A DNA stretch of 48,992 nucleotides from Burkholderiales bacterium (GCA_947463885.1 CANHUQ010000002.1:1-48992), one strand, 5' to 3'. Positions 17,090 to 25,271 are shown, counted from the first letter of the stretch. Translations and numbers: made by a program. Notes: generated from the letters alone by a model not told the origin.

Positions 17090-17806
17090 CTATTTTTGAA
17101 CGCTCACGGCGGCTTCTCGCGCCCAGGCGCCGAGGTCGTCGAGCAGTAATGTCACCGCCCGGTTGGCCGCCGCTGCTGCGCCTGCGGCATTGCGCGCCTC
17201 CACAGAAACAATGCGCTCGAATGGCCTGCGCTGCACCAGCCTGCGCTGGCGCCAGTCAAGCAGTTCGGCTGTCACAGCAATGCGTACAGTGCCCGGCTGC
17301 TTTGAATCGTCATGCGTCAGATCGTCAATCTTCAGGGTCAACAGCAGGTCACCCCGCACGCCAGCCACCGTATTGACCACACTTTTCCACGCAGGGTCCT
17401 GCGCCAACCGGGCCTCAGCCAATTGCACCAGGCTGCGCGCGGGGCGTTCGCTCCAGTTGGCAAAGTGGTAATAGGCGCGGCTCACACCATCCGGGCTGAA
17501 GACCATCCGCTCGCTGTCGAACAGTGTGGGGGTGGGGCCTGCCGCAATCATCAGGACCCGCGAAGTGCCTGCGGCCAGCGCTGGTGCCGCCACGACGCTA
17601 CTGCCTGCGTTCGCTGCCGCAGGCGTGGTGGAGGTTGCGGGTGAGGGTGCGGGTGCGGGTGCGGGGGCAAGGTCACGCAGCACAAAGTACTCTGTACGCG
17701 GGGCACTGTTTTTCAGAGGGCTGCCGCAGGCCGACAGCCCGCCCACTACAGCCAAAGCGACTGCGCACAGCATCGCCCCTCGAAAGGTCAAGCGGGAGGG
17801 GTTCAC
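17090..17806 (-). CDS. ABC-type transport auxiliary lipoprotein (PqiC-like)
   Basis: Last gene of the MCE operon, 238 residues. The signal peptide ends in the lipobox LSAC (Cys27). A low-complexity Ala-Pro-rich linker (APAPAPAPSP) follows, then the ABC_trans_aux domain from about residue 75: TEYFVLRDLA before the linker, and GVSRAYYHFANWSERPARSLVQLAE and DLLLTLKIDDLTHD after it. Relatives of PqiC sit in the outer membrane and work with MCE proteins in lipid traffic between membranes. The start overlaps the MCE gene stop by 4 bases. Confidence 0.85.
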   Translation of the reverse strand: MNPSRLTFRGAMLCAVALAVVGGLSACGSPLKNSAPRTEYFVLRDLAPAPAPAPSPATSTTPAAANAGSSVVAAPALAAGTSRVLMIAAGPTPTLFDSERMVFSPDGVSRAYYHFANWSERPARSLVQLAEARLAQDPAWKSVVNTVAGVRGDLLLTLKIDDLTHDDSKQPGTVRIAVTAELLDWRQRRLVQRRPFERIVSVEARNAAGAAAAANRAVTLLLDDLGAWAREAAVSVQK

Positions 17807-18807
17807 TGGCGCATCTCCTCACCGGGGCCCGCTTGCCCGCTGCTGGGGCCGAGTAGAGCAGATTTGGGGTCTTGCAGACGGTCAAGGGCTCGGCTGATCA
17901 GGTCCATGCTTGTCCTCAGTTCCTGTGCGCTGACCCGCAGTTCGTGCACCCCGATGTCGAGCGCATCATCGGTGCGCTGCGCCACCTGGCCTACGGTCCG
18001 GTCGAGCCCTGCGACAGACTGGGACAGGCTCGACTCCAACCGACTGGATGTCTCCTGGAAGCTTTTCAGGGCTGCGCGGGCATCTTCCAGCGTGCGCTCT
18101 GATTGTTGGCTGACGGGTTGCAGCGATTGCTGAAGGGCTGTCATGGTCGCGCCGAAGGTTTGGCTTGCCCGACGAATCTCTGCCATGGTCTGCTGCGCCC
18201 CTTTGCCTGACTGATCTACCAGACTCAGTCGCGTGTTCATGCCCTGGCTGAGGTCACGCAATGCGACCAGGGCCTCGGTGACGGCTTTCTGATTGCCCTC
18301 GCCCAGCAGTTGATTGATCCGTACCAGTGCGGTGTCGGTTTGCTCGGCGAGTTTGTTGACTGAATTGGCGATCTGATCCAGGTCTGATGTGCCTTCCGGA
18401 ATGACCGGATAGCGTTCATTCGGTGGCGCGTTGGTGAGCGGTGGGCCAGGCAGACCCGGCGTCTCGAGATTGATGCGCGCAATGCCGGTGACGAGGCTGC
18501 GTGTGACCACAGCCGTGGTGTTTTCACTCACTGGGGTCGAGCGGCTGACCCGCAGCAGCACCGCGACGCGATTGATGTTGTCGCGCGAGATGTTGTACGT
18601 CTCCACGCGCCCCACCTTGACCCCGCGCATGTTGACATCCCCGCCAGTCTGCAGACCATCCAGTGACTGGCGCTCGAAATACACCGTGAAGAACTGAAAA
18701 TCCGATGAGCGCCCGCTGCTCGACAGCCAGACAAAGGCACCTACAGCGGCCACCAGAATGCCGAGCAGCACGCTGCCAATCAGGGTGTACCGGGCTTCAG
18801 GCTCCAT
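17803..18807 (-). CDS. MlaD/MCE family lipid-transport protein
   Basis: A periplasmic lipid-binding subunit anchored by one N-terminal membrane helix (YTLIGSVLLGILVAAVGAFV). The MCE domain spans about residues 38-115 (FFTVYFERQSLDGLQTGGDV, then MRGVKVGRVETY). A long alpha-helical, partly coiled-coil C-terminal region follows, to residue 334. The length and helical tail differ from the short E. coli MlaD and resemble tunnel-forming MCE proteins. The start at 18807 (MEPEARYTLIG) is chosen, 11 bases inside the ATPase gene end. Its neighbours supply permease, ATPase and outer-membrane lipoprotein. Confidence 0.92.
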   Translation of the reverse strand: MEPEARYTLIGSVLLGILVAAVGAFVWLSSSGRSSDFQFFTVYFERQSLDGLQTGGDVNMRGVKVGRVETYNISRDNINRVAVLLRVSRSTPVSENTTAVVTRSLVTGIARINLETPGLPGPPLTNAPPNERYPVIPEGTSDLDQIANSVNKLAEQTDTALVRINQLLGEGNQKAVTEALVALRDLSQGMNTRLSLVDQSGKGAQQTMAEIRRASQTFGATMTALQQSLQPVSQQSERTLEDARAALKSFQETSSRLESSLSQSVAGLDRTVGQVAQRTDDALDIGVHELRVSAQELRTSMDLISRALDRLQDPKSALLGPSSGQAGPGEEMRQ

Positions 18808-19651
18808 CGCGGGCACTCGTCTGAGAGGGGGGCTGGGTGGCGGATTCGTCGGCGTTCATGGTGGCCCGCGACGAAAAATAGGATTGTATCCACGGGTCGT
18901 CGGTCTGCGTGATGGCCTGAAGACTGCCATCGGCGATGACCTTGCCCTGACCCAGCACAATGATCCTGCGCGCAATGCCGAACAGCGTATCCAGGTCATG
19001 GGTGACCACCAGCACGGTAATGCCCAGATCACGGTTCAAGAACTCCAGCAGCGCATCGAACGCGCGTGCGGTGATGGGGTCCAGGCCAGAGGTGGGCTCA
19101 TCCAGAAACAGCACCTCAGGCTCCAGGGCGATCGCACGCGCAATGGCGGCGCGCTTTCGCATGCCACCCGACAACTGGCTGGGCATTTTGGCGCCTGCAT
19201 CGGGCGGCAAGCCGGCTAGAGACAGGCGCAGTCGCACCAGTTCGTCGACCAGTGTCTCGGGCAGATCCAGATGTTCACGAATCGGCGTGGCCACGTTGTC
19301 GGCCACGCTCAGTGATGAAAACAGCGCGCCTTCCTGAAACATCATGCCGAAGCGTCTGCGCGTGGCGGCGAGGGCCTCCTGAGGTGCCTTCCAAACGTCC
19401 GTGCCCAGCAGATGCACGCTGCCGGCATTCGGGCGTTGCAGCCCCACGATTTCACGCAGCAACACCGACTTGCCGGTACCGCTGCCACCGATGAGCGCCA
19501 CCAGATCACCGCGTCGGATCTGAAGATCGAGGCCGTCATGCACGGTTTGACTGCCGAAGCGCGTGACAATGCCTTGCAGGTCGATGACGACTTCGCGATC
19601 GGCCTCATCCGGACCGCTCCAGGCGGCTTGCTCAGGGCGTGCTGTCACCAT
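18797..19651 (-). CDS. MCE-transporter ATPase (MlaF-like)
   Basis: ABC ATPase of 284 residues. Walker A GGSGTGKS is at 55-62, the Q-loop is in MMFQEGALFSSL, the signature is LSGGMRKR at 160-167, Walker B with catalytic Glu is LFLDEPTSGLD (Glu185), and the H-loop is VTHD (His218). The EGALFSSLSV segment is characteristic of the MlaF/Ttg2A group. The start at 19651 overlaps the permease stop by 7 bases. It powers lipid transport with the STAS-permease and MCE protein encoded on either side. Confidence 0.94.
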   Translation of the reverse strand: MVTARPEQAAWSGPDEADREVVIDLQGIVTRFGSQTVHDGLDLQIRRGDLVALIGGSGTGKSVLLREIVGLQRPNAGSVHLLGTDVWKAPQEALAATRRRFGMMFQEGALFSSLSVADNVATPIREHLDLPETLVDELVRLRLSLAGLPPDAGAKMPSQLSGGMRKRAAIARAIALEPEVLFLDEPTSGLDPITARAFDALLEFLNRDLGITVLVVTHDLDTLFGIARRIIVLGQGKVIADGSLQAITQTDDPWIQSYFSSRATMNADESATQPPSQTSARDGA

Positions 19652-20787
19652 CCGAGCCTCTGACAAACGATCGCGAAGATCGCGTCCAGCACGATGACGG
19701 CAACGATGCCCTGGACCACGGTGGAGGTGGTGTTGATCCCAATGGATCGGGTGTCGCGGGCCACGTCCATGCCCATGCGACATCCGATTACCGCGATGAC
19801 CAGCGCAAAGAAAGGCGCTTTACCCAGGCCGATCAGGAAATGACGCGGTGCGAGCGCCACATGCAGCCGCTCGATGAAAGCATGCGGATTCAGCTCGAGC
19901 ATGTTCTGTGCAATCACCATGGCCCCGGCAATGCCTGCCACATCACCGATGAATACCAGCAGTGGCAGCGTGATCATCAGTGCCAGGATGCGTGGCACCA
20001 CCAGCACCTGCTCAGCCGACAGCCCCAGCGTGCGGATGGCGTCGGTTTCTTCTGTGAGCTTCATGGTGCCCAGCTGTGCGGTGAAGGCAGCGCCGCTGCG
20101 CCCCGCAACGATCGTGGCCACGATGAGCGGCGAGAACTCACGTGTCATGCCCAGTGCCACGCCATCGACTACAAAGACATTGGCACCGTATTGCTCGGCC
20201 TGCAGACCGAGCAAGTAGGCAAATACCACGCCAATCAGCGCACTCACCAGAGCGACGACCGGGATGGCGCTCACGCCGGTCTGGCCGAGTTGAGATAGCA
20301 GTTCACGCCCTCGCAGCATGGCCGGGCGCATCGCGACACGGCCAAGCTCGGTCAGGCACAAGCCCAGGAATCGGACATGACCGACCAACATCGTGCCGAG
20401 TTCGCTGGCTTGCTCACCAAAGCGAGCCATGGTGCCGAAGGGCTTGCGTCGCGTCGGCGCTGCGGTATCGGCCAGTCGCTCACGTACGAGCTCGGCGATG
20501 CGTGCATGACGCGGATCAAAACCGCGCAGTACGAGCTGCTGTGCATCAACGCCTGCGTGACGCAACGCCGACCAGAAGGTCAGCGCGCCGGCGGTGTCCA
20601 GCCCACTCAGTGCGCTGCCATCCACCACGCGCACTTGTGTCAGTCCTTGCGTCTTGTCAGACAGGGCGCTACTGAGCGTCGCCACTTGAGCGAGTCGCCA
20701 TGAGCCTTTCAGAACGAGCGACGCCTCGCCTTGCGCCAGGTCAATCTGGCAAGTGCCGGTGGGCGTGGCGCTGTGCAACGGATCCAT
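19645..20787 (-). CDS. MCE-transporter permease (MlaE-like) with N-terminal STAS-like domain
   Basis: 380 residues. The first 110 form a STAS-like domain (LVLKGSWRLAQVATLSSAL, then VVDGSALSGLDTAGAL). The rest is the MlaE permease fold with LGQTGVSAIPVVALVSALIG, FSPLIVATIVAGRSGAAFTA, the EETDAIRTLGLSAEQVLVVP coupling helix and several membrane helices. In E. coli the STAS protein is a separate MlaB; here it is fused, as in many proteobacteria. It is first in the four-gene MCE operon and lies 60 bases after the glutathione peroxidase gene, which may share its transcript. Confidence 0.93.
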   Translation of the reverse strand: MDPLHSATPTGTCQIDLAQGEASLVLKGSWRLAQVATLSSALSDKTQGLTQVRVVDGSALSGLDTAGALTFWSALRHAGVDAQQLVLRGFDPRHARIAELVRERLADTAAPTRRKPFGTMARFGEQASELGTMLVGHVRFLGLCLTELGRVAMRPAMLRGRELLSQLGQTGVSAIPVVALVSALIGVVFAYLLGLQAEQYGANVFVVDGVALGMTREFSPLIVATIVAGRSGAAFTAQLGTMKLTEETDAIRTLGLSAEQVLVVPRILALMITLPLLVFIGDVAGIAGAMVIAQNMLELNPHAFIERLHVALAPRHFLIGLGKAPFFALVIAVIGCRMGMDVARDTRSIGINTTSTVVQGIVAVIVLDAIFAIVCQRLGW

Positions 20788-20847
20788 GAGCGTGGACAGG
20801 CTGATCAGCCGGCGGTGCGGGCAGACCCGCCGGGTGTCGTTCGGGTA

Positions 20848-21342
20848 TCAGCCAAGGAGCTTTTCGATATCGGCGCTGACTGACTCCGGAGAGGTGGTGG
20901 GCGCATAACGCTCAGCGACTTGTCCGTGGCGATCGATCAGAAATTTGGAGAAGTTCCATTTGATGGCTTCGCTGCCCATCAGACCGGGCTTGGTGGACTT
21001 GAGCCATTTGTACAGCGGATGAGCGTCGTCGCCATTGACGTCAATCTTGGCGAACATTGGAAAACTCACGCCATAGTTGAGTTCGCAAAACTGAGCAATT
21101 TCTGTGTTGGAGCCAGGTTCCTGCGCCCCGAACTGATTGCTGGGGAAGCCCAGCACGACAAAGCCGCGGTCTTTGTACCGGTCATAGAGCTCCTGCAACC
21201 CCTTGTATTGCGAGGTCAGACCGCATTGGCTGGCGGTGTTCACGATCAGCGCGACCTTGCCGTTCCAGTGCGACAGGGGCATCGGTTTGCCGGTGATCGA
21301 CTGGGCCTCGAAATCCCAGGCGCTTTGGGCGGTTGCATTCAT
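20848..21342 (-). CDS. Glutathione peroxidase family peroxidase
   Basis: Thiol peroxidase of 164 residues. The peroxidatic Cys40 is in NTASQCGLT, Gln70 in GFPSNQFGAQEPG, and Trp129-Asn130 in KWNFSKFLI, giving the full catalytic tetrad. A second Cys86 in QFCELNYG is placed like the resolving Cys of thioredoxin-dependent relatives, so thioredoxin rather than glutathione may be the reductant. The start at 21342 has GGAG upstream; the open frame to 21477 is not supported. It is divergent from the M81 peptidase gene with a 70-base gap. Confidence 0.93.
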   Translation of the reverse strand: MNATAQSAWDFEAQSITGKPMPLSHWNGKVALIVNTASQCGLTSQYKGLQELYDRYKDRGFVVLGFPSNQFGAQEPGSNTEIAQFCELNYGVSFPMFAKIDVNGDDAHPLYKWLKSTKPGLMGSEAIKWNFSKFLIDRHGQVAERYAPTTSPESVSADIEKLLG

Positions 21343-21412
21343 GGCGGGCTCCGGAAAAAGCGGGCAAAGCAGCCATGCTAACGTAGTCGACGTTCTGCAA
21401 GGAGACTCCGCG

Positions 21413-22924
21413 ATGCGACTGCTCGCCGCCATGTTCAAGCATGAGACCAATACCTTCTCGCCGGTGCCCACGCCCACTGCGCGATTCTTCGGTTACCGAC
21501 CCGATATGGTGACCGGCCAGGCTGCGATTCAGGCCCATCGGGGGACGGGCAGCGGCCTGGGCGGATTCATCGCAGTGGCTGAAGCCGAGGGTGCCGAGAT
21601 CACCGTGGCTGTGGCGGGGGATGCCAATCCGAGCGGTCCGGTCGAGGATGAAGCGTTCGAGCGGATTTCGGGGGCTATTCTGGACGAGGTGCGTCGGGGC
21701 GGCTGGGACGGCATCCTGCTGGATCTGCATGGCGCCATGGTCACGCGCAGCCATGAAGACGGTGAGGGCGAGTTGCTGCGGCGTATTCGGGCCATCGACC
21801 CGCGGACCCCGATTGGTGTGACGCTCGACATGCACGCCAACATCTATGAGGACATCGTCGCGCTCTCGACGGTGGTGACCGGTTATCACACCTATCCGCA
21901 CATCGATGTGCGCGAGGCCGGTCAGCGCTGCGCGCAGGTCCTGGTGCGGGCCATTCGCGGTGAAGTCAAGCCGGTGATGCGGTGGGCCAATCGGCCGATG
22001 TTGCCGCACGTGATGCGTCAAGGCACACATGCCGAGCCCAACCGCTCGTTGCAACAGGCGTGTGTGGATCATGAGGCGTCAGGCCAGGCGCTGGCATGCT
22101 CGGTGTTCGTCGGGTTTCCTCACGCCGACATCCGCGAAGCCGGGCTGTCCTGTGTGGTGTGCACCGATGCGAAGGTTGATGCGAACGCTGCCGCTGCGCA
22201 ATCGATCCGCGATGCGCTGCTTGACCGGGCCTGGGGGGCACGACAGGCTTTCGTCTATCGCAGCGCGCCGCTGGCGGAATCGGTCGCCCAGGCACGCACG
22301 CTGGCTGATGGGCCTGCCAACGGGCGCACCGGGCCGATCGTGTTGCTTGATCACTGCGACAACGTGGCCTCAGGTGGCACCATGGATACCACCGCGGTCC
22401 TGGCCGAGGTGTTGCGCCAGGGGCTGACCGACGCCATGTTCTATGCCATTCATGACCCGGACAGCGTGCAGCGCGCGATTGCGGCTGGAGTGGGCAACGA
22501 GGTCAGCCTGATGCTGGGCGGCAAGGCCGCCATGCCCTCCATCGGCGCGCCAGCCACCCCGCTGTCTGTGACTGGGCGGGTACGCAGAATCACCGATGGG
22601 CTCTATACGCTGCGCGGGCCGATGGGCGCGGGTGCGCAAGCCCGCAATGGGCCCACCGTCGTGCTGCAGGTGGGCGGTGTTGAAGTCGTGGTCATGTCGC
22701 TCTATCAGGAGCCTGCTGATCTGGAGTGTTTCCACAGCGTGGGCATCGATCCGATGCGCAAGCGCTTTGTGATCATCAAGAGCCGGGTGCACTGGCGAGC
22801 GGGGCTGGGTCAGCTGGCCCGTGACGTGGTCGAGTGTGCAGGCGTCGGGGTCACCACCTCCGATTATTCCTTGCTCAAATTCGAACAGGTGCGCCGTCCG
22901 GTGTTCCCGCTCGATCCCCTTTGA
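21413..22924 (+). CDS. M81 family metallopeptidase (MlrC-like)
   Basis: A zinc-dependent peptidase-like protein of 503 residues, of the family that includes microcystinase MlrC. It opens MRLLAAMFKHETNTFSPVPT with His10-Glu11-Thr12. ILLDLHGAMVT has Asp104 and His106, and VTLDMHANI has Asp139 and His141. GYHTYPHIDV follows, together forming a plausible metal site. The C-terminal domain contains LLDHCDNVASGGTMDTTAVL and YSLLKFEQVRRPVFPLDP, as in full-length relatives. The start is set by AAGGAG at 21399-21404. The next gene begins 12 bases after the stop, so the two probably share an operon. The natural substrate is unknown; most relatives are not microcystinases. Confidence 0.9.
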   Translation: MRLLAAMFKHETNTFSPVPTPTARFFGYRPDMVTGQAAIQAHRGTGSGLGGFIAVAEAEGAEITVAVAGDANPSGPVEDEAFERISGAILDEVRRGGWDGILLDLHGAMVTRSHEDGEGELLRRIRAIDPRTPIGVTLDMHANIYEDIVALSTVVTGYHTYPHIDVREAGQRCAQVLVRAIRGEVKPVMRWANRPMLPHVMRQGTHAEPNRSLQQACVDHEASGQALACSVFVGFPHADIREAGLSCVVCTDAKVDANAAAAQSIRDALLDRAWGARQAFVYRSAPLAESVAQARTLADGPANGRTGPIVLLDHCDNVASGGTMDTTAVLAEVLRQGLTDAMFYAIHDPDSVQRAIAAGVGNEVSLMLGGKAAMPSIGAPATPLSVTGRVRRITDGLYTLRGPMGAGAQARNGPTVVLQVGGVEVVVMSLYQEPADLECFHSVGIDPMRKRFVIIKSRVHWRAGLGQLARDVVECAGVGVTTSDYSLLKFEQVRRPVFPLDPL

Positions 22925-22936
22925 ATCGGAGCACGC

Positions 22937-24103
22937 ATGCAATCAGGCAGTCATGAGTTTTTGGCCCAGGATCGGGTTATCTGGGGCAAGCCCGCAGCGC
23001 AGGCTGTGGTGGAGGAGGCTGATCGGCGCAAGGCCGCGCGGGTGTTCATCGTCACCTCGCGCACGCTGAACCGTACGACAGATGCCGTCGCCGCGATCGT
23101 GCGTGCGCTGGGTGATCGCCATGTCGGCACCTTCGATGAATGCGTCGAGCACACGCCGCGCGCAAGCGTCATCGCCGCCGCTGAGGCGGCCAGGGCGGTC
23201 AACCCCGACCTGGTGGTGACCGTGGGCGGTGGGACTGCGATTGATACGTCCAAGGTCATGCTGATTGCGCTGACCCACAACGTGCGCACCGTCGAGGGAC
23301 TGAGCGATTGGCACATGCGGGTGAACCCGGATGGCACACGCGTCCTGCCGCCTGTGCAAACGCCTGCGTGCAGACAGATCGTGGTCAGCACCACGCTGGG
23401 TGCGGCCGAGTTTTCCGATTTGGGCGGTTGTACCGACCCGGTTCGCAAAACGAAGGATGCCTACACCGGCAAGTTTATTGGCGCGGCCAGCGTCATCCTG
23501 GACCCAGCCATTACCGTACACACCCCTGACTGGCTCTGGTTGTCCACGGCCGTGCGTGGGATCGACCATGCGGTCGAGGGGCTGTGTTCGGTGGCGCCTT
23601 CGCCGCTCATTGATGCCACGTCACTGCAGGCCTTGCATCTCTTCGGGCAAGGCCTGCCCGTGCTGCAAAAGCAGCGCGACGACATGCAGGCCCGCCTGAT
23701 GTGTCTGCAAGCCGCATGGATGGCCGGTTTTGGGATCATGCGTGTGCCCTACGGCGCGAGCCATGGGATCGGACACAGCCTGGGCGCGGTGACCGGCATC
23801 AGTCATGGCTACACCTCGTGCATCATGCTGCCGCACGTGATGCGCTTCAATTTTGAGCGTACTCAGGCGCAGCAGGCGCGTATTGCACAGGCCATGGGCG
23901 CCACCGATGGTGATGCGGCGGGGGCTGTGGCCCGGCTGATCGCATCGCTGGGCATGCCGACGCGCCTGCGCGATCAGGGGGTGAAGCCCGAGCAGTTCGA
24001 GGCGATCGCTGCAGGGGCCATCCACAACATGTGGGTGCGCAGCAATCCGCGGCCGATTGAGGGCAAGGCGGGTGTGGTCAAGCTGCTGGAGGCGGCTTAC
24101 TGA
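22937..24103 (+). CDS. Iron-containing alcohol dehydrogenase family protein, atypical metal site
   Basis: Group III-type alcohol dehydrogenase fold, 388 residues. NAD(P) is bound through VTVGGGTAIDTSK (about residues 94-106). Metal-site histidines appear as His211 (GIDHAVEG), His276 (GASHGIGH) and His290 (ISHG). Aligned on His-Ala-(Ile/Val)-Glu, the usual Asp ligand four residues earlier is Arg207, as if the site were altered, like the non-metal maleylacetate reductases. GGAG precedes the ATG. It follows the M81 peptidase and may work on a product of that enzyme; this is inference. Closest alternatives are maleylacetate reductase or 4-hydroxybutyrate-type dehydrogenases. Confidence 0.88.
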   Translation: MQSGSHEFLAQDRVIWGKPAAQAVVEEADRRKAARVFIVTSRTLNRTTDAVAAIVRALGDRHVGTFDECVEHTPRASVIAAAEAARAVNPDLVVTVGGGTAIDTSKVMLIALTHNVRTVEGLSDWHMRVNPDGTRVLPPVQTPACRQIVVSTTLGAAEFSDLGGCTDPVRKTKDAYTGKFIGAASVILDPAITVHTPDWLWLSTAVRGIDHAVEGLCSVAPSPLIDATSLQALHLFGQGLPVLQKQRDDMQARLMCLQAAWMAGFGIMRVPYGASHGIGHSLGAVTGISHGYTSCIMLPHVMRFNFERTQAQQARIAQAMGATDGDAAGAVARLIASLGMPTRLRDQGVKPEQFEAIAAGAIHNMWVRSNPRPIEGKAGVVKLLEAAY

Positions 24104-24130
24104 AGGATGCTTGCCGGGTTGCGGCGTCTT

Positions 24131-24373
24131 GCTTGCGCGGGGCCGTTGGCGCGGCGTGGCAGCTTGCGCCGTCGCCTGCCCCCCGGCTTTGCCGGGGTGC
24201 CCGCATCCGGCATCGCCCTGCGAGGCCGCGGTCTGAACTCGCCCCTTCGGGGCTCAGACAGCAGACCGCTCAGCACCTGCGCGGCAGGCGCTGACCTCGC
24301 ATGACGCCGCCCGCTGCGGTGCAGGCGAAAGGCGCTGCGCCACCCCACCGCGCCAACGGCCTGGCGAGCGCTG
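24131..24373. repeat. GC-rich palindromic intergenic element
   Basis: A long imperfect palindrome after the alcohol dehydrogenase gene. The outer arms share GGCCGTTGGCGCGG (24141-24154) in inverted orientation at 24348-24361, with continuing weaker similarity. Nested hairpins lie within: CCCCGGC-TTT-GCCGGGG (24181-24197) and GTCTGA...TCAGAC (24231-24259) enclosing GCCCC-TTC-GGGGC. No believable ORF lies in it. It fills most of the 371-base gap to the toxin gene. It looks like a dispersed intergenic repeat; one arm recurs at 25272. Confidence 0.75.
24135..24183 (+). repeat. 49-base direct repeat, copy 1
   Basis: Matches 25272-25320 in the same orientation at 46 of 49 positions by eye, the differences being in the central GCGTGGCAGC versus TTGGGGCAGC. 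It forms the left arm of the palindromic element, and the two copies bracket the toxin-antitoxin genes. Confidence 0.85.
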
Positions 24374-24474
24374 TGCGGTGTCGCCCTAGGGGGCGGGTAT
24401 GCGGGGCATACGACTCAACGCCAGCAAGCGGTGAGCGCAACTTCCATCAGTGAGCTTGCCTTGCGTGCAGGCGC

Positions 24475-24909
24475 TCAGTTGGGTGAGTCCGTCCAGGGGT
24501 TCAAGACCGGCACCCCAGCCAACTCGAATTCCGCGCGGTCGCGTGTGACGACGGTCAACCCGTGACATAAGGCCGTTGCGGCAATGATCAGGTCAGGCTG
24601 AGAGAAGGTGTGACCGCGCTTTCGACCCGTCTCGACGAGGAGCCGCCACTTGAACATGATCTCTTCGGTGACAGGCAGTGCGCGTTGCACGAACATGGGA
24701 CGCACTTTGTGCGTGAGCCAATCGCTGAGTTCCGAGCGCCGCGCCGGCTGGCTGATCAGTTCGATGCCGAATCGAATCTCTGCGAAGGTGACTTCACTGA
24801 CGAAGATCTGCTCTAGTGGAAGTTCGGCAACGAAGCGCAGAACCCGCGCTTGAGGGCGGGTTCGCCTCAATTCTGAGAGGACGTTGGTGTCGAGCAGCCA
24901 TCCGCTCAT
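24475..24909 (-). CDS. vapC: PIN-domain ribonuclease toxin (VapC/FitB-like)
   Basis: Toxin of a type II toxin-antitoxin pair, expected to cleave RNA with a Mg/Mn-dependent PIN domain. It has 144 residues. The four acidic residues are at the right places: Asp7 (LLDTNVLSE), Glu44 (VTFAEIRFG), Asp106 (QPDLIIAATA) and Asp124 (VTRDRAEF). The FitB/VapC-like opening MSGWLLDTNVLSELRR is typical. It begins 9 bases after the antitoxin stop. Both lie between repeat copies, and base composition looks somewhat lower in GC than the neighbours, which suggests acquisition. Confidence 0.92.
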   Translation of the reverse strand: MSGWLLDTNVLSELRRTRPQARVLRFVAELPLEQIFVSEVTFAEIRFGIELISQPARRSELSDWLTHKVRPMFVQRALPVTEEIMFKWRLLVETGRKRGHTFSQPDLIIAATALCHGLTVVTRDRAEFELAGVPVLNPWTDSPN

Positions 24910-24918
24910 GGCCGAGAC

Positions 24919-25221
24919 TTACAACTTGACGCTGCGGACCGGCATGGGTGCGCGGGCAGGTTCGATGCTGATGGCACGGTGCGGTGAAGATTGCAGGGCA
25001 TTGATCAGTAATTGCCCGGTCTGCTGCCCCGAGAGACGTCGGAACGCGGCCGCGTCCACAATGACAACGGCTTCCCGTCCATGAAGAGTGACGTGTTGCG
25101 GGCCCTCGCTGTGGGCCTTTCGGACCACTTCGCTGAACCGTGCCTTGGCGTCTTGTAATCGCCAGGAGGCCGAGGTCACCACGTCAGTTGCTTGGTGGGG
25201 CATTGTAGGGGTTCTGGTCAT
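24919..25221 (-). CDS. Phd/YefM-family antitoxin
   Basis: Antitoxin and autorepressor for the adjacent PIN toxin, 100 residues. The core SASWRLQDAKARFSEVVRKA plus HVTLHGREAVVIVDAAAFRRL is the Phd/YefM DNA-binding and dimer fold. The C-terminal tail (SPHRAISIEPARAPMPVRSVKL region) should wrap the toxin. The start at 25221 is supported by a promoter placed so that transcription begins at or very close to this ATG, making the message nearly leaderless. An internal ATG at 25203 is the alternative. Neither has a Shine-Dalgarno sequence. A perfect palindrome covers the 25221 start codon. Confidence 0.88.
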   Translation of the reverse strand: MTRTPTMPHQATDVVTSASWRLQDAKARFSEVVRKAHSEGPQHVTLHGREAVVIVDAAAFRRLSGQQTGQLLINALQSSPHRAISIEPARAPMPVRSVKL

Positions 25222-25230
25222 GATGACCAG
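25214..25230. promoter_or_regulatory. Palindromic operator at the antitoxin start
   Basis: CTGGTCATGATGACCAG is a perfect inverted repeat with 8-base arms around one central base. It lies over the antitoxin ATG and abuts the -10 box, the expected place for a Phd-family autorepressor to block transcription. The assignment as operator is inference from symmetry and position. Confidence 0.65.
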
Positions 25231-25257
25231 TTTAGTGCGTCATGGGGGATGTCTCAA
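25229..25257 (-). promoter_or_regulatory. Sigma70-type promoter of the toxin-antitoxin operon
   Basis: On the minus strand TTGAGA (complement of 25252-25257) and TAAACT (complement of 25229-25234) are separated by exactly 17 bases. The -10 box overlaps the operator by two bases, and the start point would fall within a few bases of the antitoxin ATG at 25221. Confidence 0.6.
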
Positions 25258-25271
25258 GGCAATCCTTGGTG

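Noticed and set aside
17640-17672. GGGTGC-type short tandem repeat
   Set aside because: It encodes the Ala-Pro linker of the auxiliary lipoprotein, so the repeat is explained by the protein sequence.
24104-24474. CRISPR-like array suggested by the repeated GC-rich segments
   Set aside because: The repeats are few, inverted and not regularly spaced, with no spacers and no cas genes.
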